A stretch of 7,135 nt of DNA from Actinomycetes bacterium (GTDB lineage Bacteria; Actinomycetota; Actinomycetes; Actinomycetales; Microbacteriaceae): positions 1 through 7,135 of the forward strand of contig JAEYUT010000122.1 of the NCBI GenBank assembly GCA_023432305.1, in the 5' to 3' direction. Made by a program: the position numbers and the translations under genes. Within the stretch, counting starts at the first letter, position 1; each line of letters opens with the position of its first letter. This document shows, piece by piece, positions 5,715-7,135 of this stretch. The notes under the pieces are model-generated. The model searched no databases, was not told where the DNA came from, and worked only from the letters and a program-made list of their open reading frames with translations.

Positions 5715-5740
5715 AATGTACGTGGTCGCTGTCGCGTCAA
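5715..5740 (-). promoter_or_regulatory. Candidate leaderless promoter of the acyltransferase gene
   Basis: On the minus strand TTGACG (5740-5735) is followed after 14 bases by TACATT (5720-5715), then six bases and the ATG. The -10 fits TANNNT and its distance to the ATG equals that of the hydrolase gene. The 14-base spacer is shorter than the usual 16-18, so the -35 assignment is uncertain. Confidence 0.45.
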
Positions 5741-5752
5741 CGGAATGGGCGA

Positions 5753-6337
5753 CTACGCGTCCGCCACACCGGCGCCCTCCAGGAGCGCCCGCCGCACCCG
5801 CTCAGGAAGCCCCGGAGGATCATCCACCTCCACGCCGAGCGCATGGAGGGCGCGCGAGTAGAAGTTGCGGGCGGCGGCGGCGATCGTGATGTCGACGATC
5901 TCGTCGTCCGTGAACCCCACTTCGCGCAGACGCGCGGCGTCCACCTCCGTCATCGACGAGGAGTCGGTCGAGATCCGCTCGGCGTACGCCATCATCTGCA
6001 CCTCAGCGTCCGAGAGCCCCGCGCTGCGGTAGTCGGCGGCGATGCGCGTGAGCTCGTCCTCGTCGACCACCGACAGGGTCCGAAGCCCATGCGCGAGCAG
6101 GCACGCCTGGGAGCGGAGGGCCCTCGCCGCGGCGAGTGTCACCAGTTCGTAGCGACGCGTGTCGAGAGTGCGCCGCGATGCGCGCACGAGCGACTCGAAG
6201 GCGCGCACAGCGGCGGGGTTGTTCGCCATGATGCGCGTGTGCGAGGGCACGTAGCCCATGCTCTCGAGGTCTTCGGCGTAGAGCGCGGCGGCTTCGCCGG
6301 TCACGTCGTCCGGATCGGGGGTTCGGATGATGCTCAT
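5753..6337 (-). CDS. Carboxymuconolactone decarboxylase / AhpD-like (peroxidase-related) protein
   Basis: The 194-residue product is an all-helical AhpD-like protein. The core is RRYELVTLAAARALRSQACL (61-80) followed by LAHG, which holds the family's Glu64, Cys79 and His83 in the usual E...C-x3-H order. In AhpD proper the cysteine is part of CxxC; here the first position is Ser76 (SQAC), so the disulfide-forming pair is missing. A second helical repeat is seen in MMAYAERIS (115-123) and GFTDDEIVDITIAAAARNFY (141-160). AhpD-fold proteins reduce peroxiredoxins or act on small molecules; with one Cys the peroxidase-reductase role is doubtful, and the substrate is unknown. The start was placed at ATG 6337 because AGGAGG (6352-6347) lies 9 bases upstream; the longer frame from 6367 would put that Shine-Dalgarno inside the gene. 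It is first of three minus-strand genes and diverges from the membrane-protein gene. Confidence 0.86.
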   Translation of the reverse strand: MSIIRTPDPDDVTGEAAALYAEDLESMGYVPSHTRIMANNPAAVRAFESLVRASRRTLDTRRYELVTLAAARALRSQACLLAHGLRTLSVVDEDELTRIAADYRSAGLSDAEVQMMAYAERISTDSSSMTEVDAARLREVGFTDDEIVDITIAAAARNFYSRALHALGVEVDDPPGLPERVRRALLEGAGVADA

Positions 6338-6363
6338 GGGGGTGACCTCCTGCGGCGATCCAA

Positions 6364-6375
6364 GCACGGCCGTGC
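6364..6375. repeat. 12-bp perfect palindrome in the divergent gap
   Basis: GCACGGCCGTGC is self-complementary and sits 27 bases upstream of the AhpD-like start. It could be an operator, but GC-rich DNA yields such palindromes by chance. Its centre is 32 bp from that of the next palindrome. Confidence 0.3.
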
Positions 6376-6395
6376 ATGGCGCGGAAGCCCTTGCC

Positions 6396-6407
6396 GCCAG
6401 CGCTGGC
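6396..6407. repeat. Second 12-bp perfect palindrome in the divergent gap
   Basis: GCCAGCGCTGGC is self-complementary and lies 31 bases upstream of the -10 box proposed for the membrane-protein gene. Its half-site differs from that of the first palindrome, so one protein need not bind both. Confidence 0.28.
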
Positions 6408-6437
6408 TCCGAATGCGAGGAACCCCCTCCGCTTCGC

Positions 6438-6443
6438 TACGCT
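6438..6443 (+). promoter_or_regulatory. Candidate -10 box for the membrane-protein gene
   Basis: TACGCT matches TANNNT and is the only such box on either strand in the 6338-6475 gap. It predicts a start near 6450 and a leader of about 26 bases that includes the TGGAGG Shine-Dalgarno. No matching -35 is visible. Confidence 0.38.
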
Positions 6444-6475
6444 TCCCCCAACAGCAACCACCCGTGGAGGACCAG

Positions 6476-7135
6476 ATGGCCCAGGCCCAGAAGACCACCC
6501 CGGCGACCAAGGAGGCCGGCACCGACGCCGGCACCTGGAAGCCGACCGCAGAGGCGAAGAAGAAAGCCACCACCCTGCGCATCACCGCGATCGTCCTCTG
6601 GGTCGTCGCGATCGCCGCAGAGGCAGGAGCGATCTTCTGGCTGCTGCGCCAGCGCGAAGCCGTCGGCGGATCCGGCGAAGCGGGGCTCGCTCGCGACCCC
6701 GAGACCGGCCTCCTCGTGGACGAGGCGGCCACGTTCGAGTTCCCGCAGTGGGCGTTCATCACGCTCATCGTCGTGCTCGTCGTGATCGCGGCCCTGTCGA
6801 TCATCGGCTCGATGCTCTGGAAGAAGGCGAACCGCCTCGACCCTGCGTCGCAGAAGGACACCTTCCGCTTCTTCGTTCAGAACCAGCTCGGCGCGATCCT
6901 CGCGGTGCTCGCGTTCCTGCCGCTCATCATCCTCATCTTGCTCAACAAGGACATGTCGAAGAGCCAGAAGGGCATCGCGGGCACCATCGGCATCGTGCTC
7001 GCGGTCGCCGCGGTCGCGCTCGGCATCGACTACAACCCGCCGTCGGTCGAGAAGAACACGGCCGACCAGTCCACCGTCATCCAGCTGCTCGGCGAGGACA
7101 ACGTGCACTGGGTCGCCGGTGGTTCCGTGTACCAC
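6476..7135 (+). CDS. Four-helix membrane protein of unknown function, 3' end outside the window
   Basis: From ATG 6476 the frame stays open for 220 codons to the window edge. The start is supported by TGGAGG at 6465-6470, five bases upstream. The first 33 residues are hydrophilic (Ala/Thr/Lys-rich, MAQAQKTTPATKEAGTDAGT). Four hydrophobic helices follow, at about 34-57 (TLRITAIVLWVVAIAAEAGA), 92-115, 138-156 and 167-184. A loop of about 34 residues with GLARDPETGL lies between the first two. After helix 4 comes YNPPSVEKN and a new soluble part, IQLLGEDNVHWVAGGSVYH, cut by the edge. I recall actinobacterial membrane proteins in which a W-x(3)-GSVYH segment leads into a small Cys/His domain, so metal binding downstream is possible, but those residues are not in the window. 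Function is unknown. With an even helix number, N-terminus and C-terminal domain should lie on the same side. The gene diverges from the AhpD-like gene. Confidence 0.85.
   Translation, partial: MAQAQKTTPATKEAGTDAGTWKPTAEAKKKATTLRITAIVLWVVAIAAEAGAIFWLLRQREAVGGSGEAGLARDPETGLLVDEAATFEFPQWAFITLIVVLVVIAALSIIGSMLWKKANRLDPASQKDTFRFFVQNQLGAILAVLAFLPLIILILLNKDMSKSQKGIAGTIGIVLAVAAVALGIDYNPPSVEKNTADQSTVIQLLGEDNVHWVAGGSVYH

Noticed and set aside
6338..6367. Upstream ATG at 6367 as the start of the AhpD-like protein
   Set aside because: It would place the AGGAGG Shine-Dalgarno inside the coding region and add ten residues unlike the family N-terminus.
6419..6444. ECF sigma-factor promoter starting with GGAAC
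   Set aside because: GGAAC is present at 6419-6423, but no CGTT or GTT -10 element lies 16-18 bases downstream.
6437..7135. A 232-codon minus-strand frame opposite the membrane protein
   Set aside because: It is Asp/Glu/Arg-rich and antisense to hydrophobic helix codons, whereas the plus frame has a Shine-Dalgarno, a -10 box and four clear membrane helices.

Overview
The window comes from a high-GC actinobacterium. Codon third positions are almost always G or C, -10 boxes follow the TANNNT form, and some genes have no Shine-Dalgarno but carry a -10 box six bases before the ATG, which is the leaderless layout common in actinobacteria. Several proteins resemble Microbacteriaceae (Microbacterium-like) proteins. 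That family assignment is from memory of protein style, not from a search.

Layout, left to right. (1) 1-271: the 3' end of a glyoxalase/VOC-fold gene, overlapping by GTGA with a 46-codon reading frame that looks like the surviving N-terminus of an alpha/beta hydrolase. (2) 284-1945: a complete two-domain ABC-F ATPase (553 aa) acting on the ribosome. (3) 1954-2298, minus strand and convergent with it: a 114-aa protein made only of a LysR-type winged helix-turn-helix and a lysine/arginine-rich tail. (4) 2458-2892 and 2944-4146, plus strand: a SRPBCC helix-grip protein, then an Old Yellow Enzyme-type NADH:flavin oxidoreductase with a C-terminal cysteine cluster. (5) 4206-6337, minus strand: three tandem genes, transcribed from right to left: a carboxymuconolactone-decarboxylase/AhpD-like protein, a PlsC-like acyltransferase and an alpha/beta hydrolase. 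(6) 6476 to the window end, plus strand: the first 220 codons of a four-helix membrane protein, divergent from the AhpD-like gene.

These genes do not form one obvious pathway. They read as ordinary actinobacterial chromosome: mostly single-gene units with their own promoters. The flavin reductase, AhpD-like protein, VOC protein and hydrolases all suggest small-molecule or redox housekeeping, but no shared substrate can be named. I found no tRNA, rRNA, CRISPR array, insertion sequence or phage gene. No gap without a gene exceeds 300 bases; the longest are 2299-2457 and 6338-6475, and their contents are listed.

I do not see a convincing undescribed multi-gene system. The points most worth checking are the broken hydrolase beside the ABC-F gene, a leaderless promoter with a perfect 14-bp palindrome across the start codon at 5077-5090, the effector-domain-less LysR protein, and the possible iron-sulfur motif at the end of the flavin reductase.
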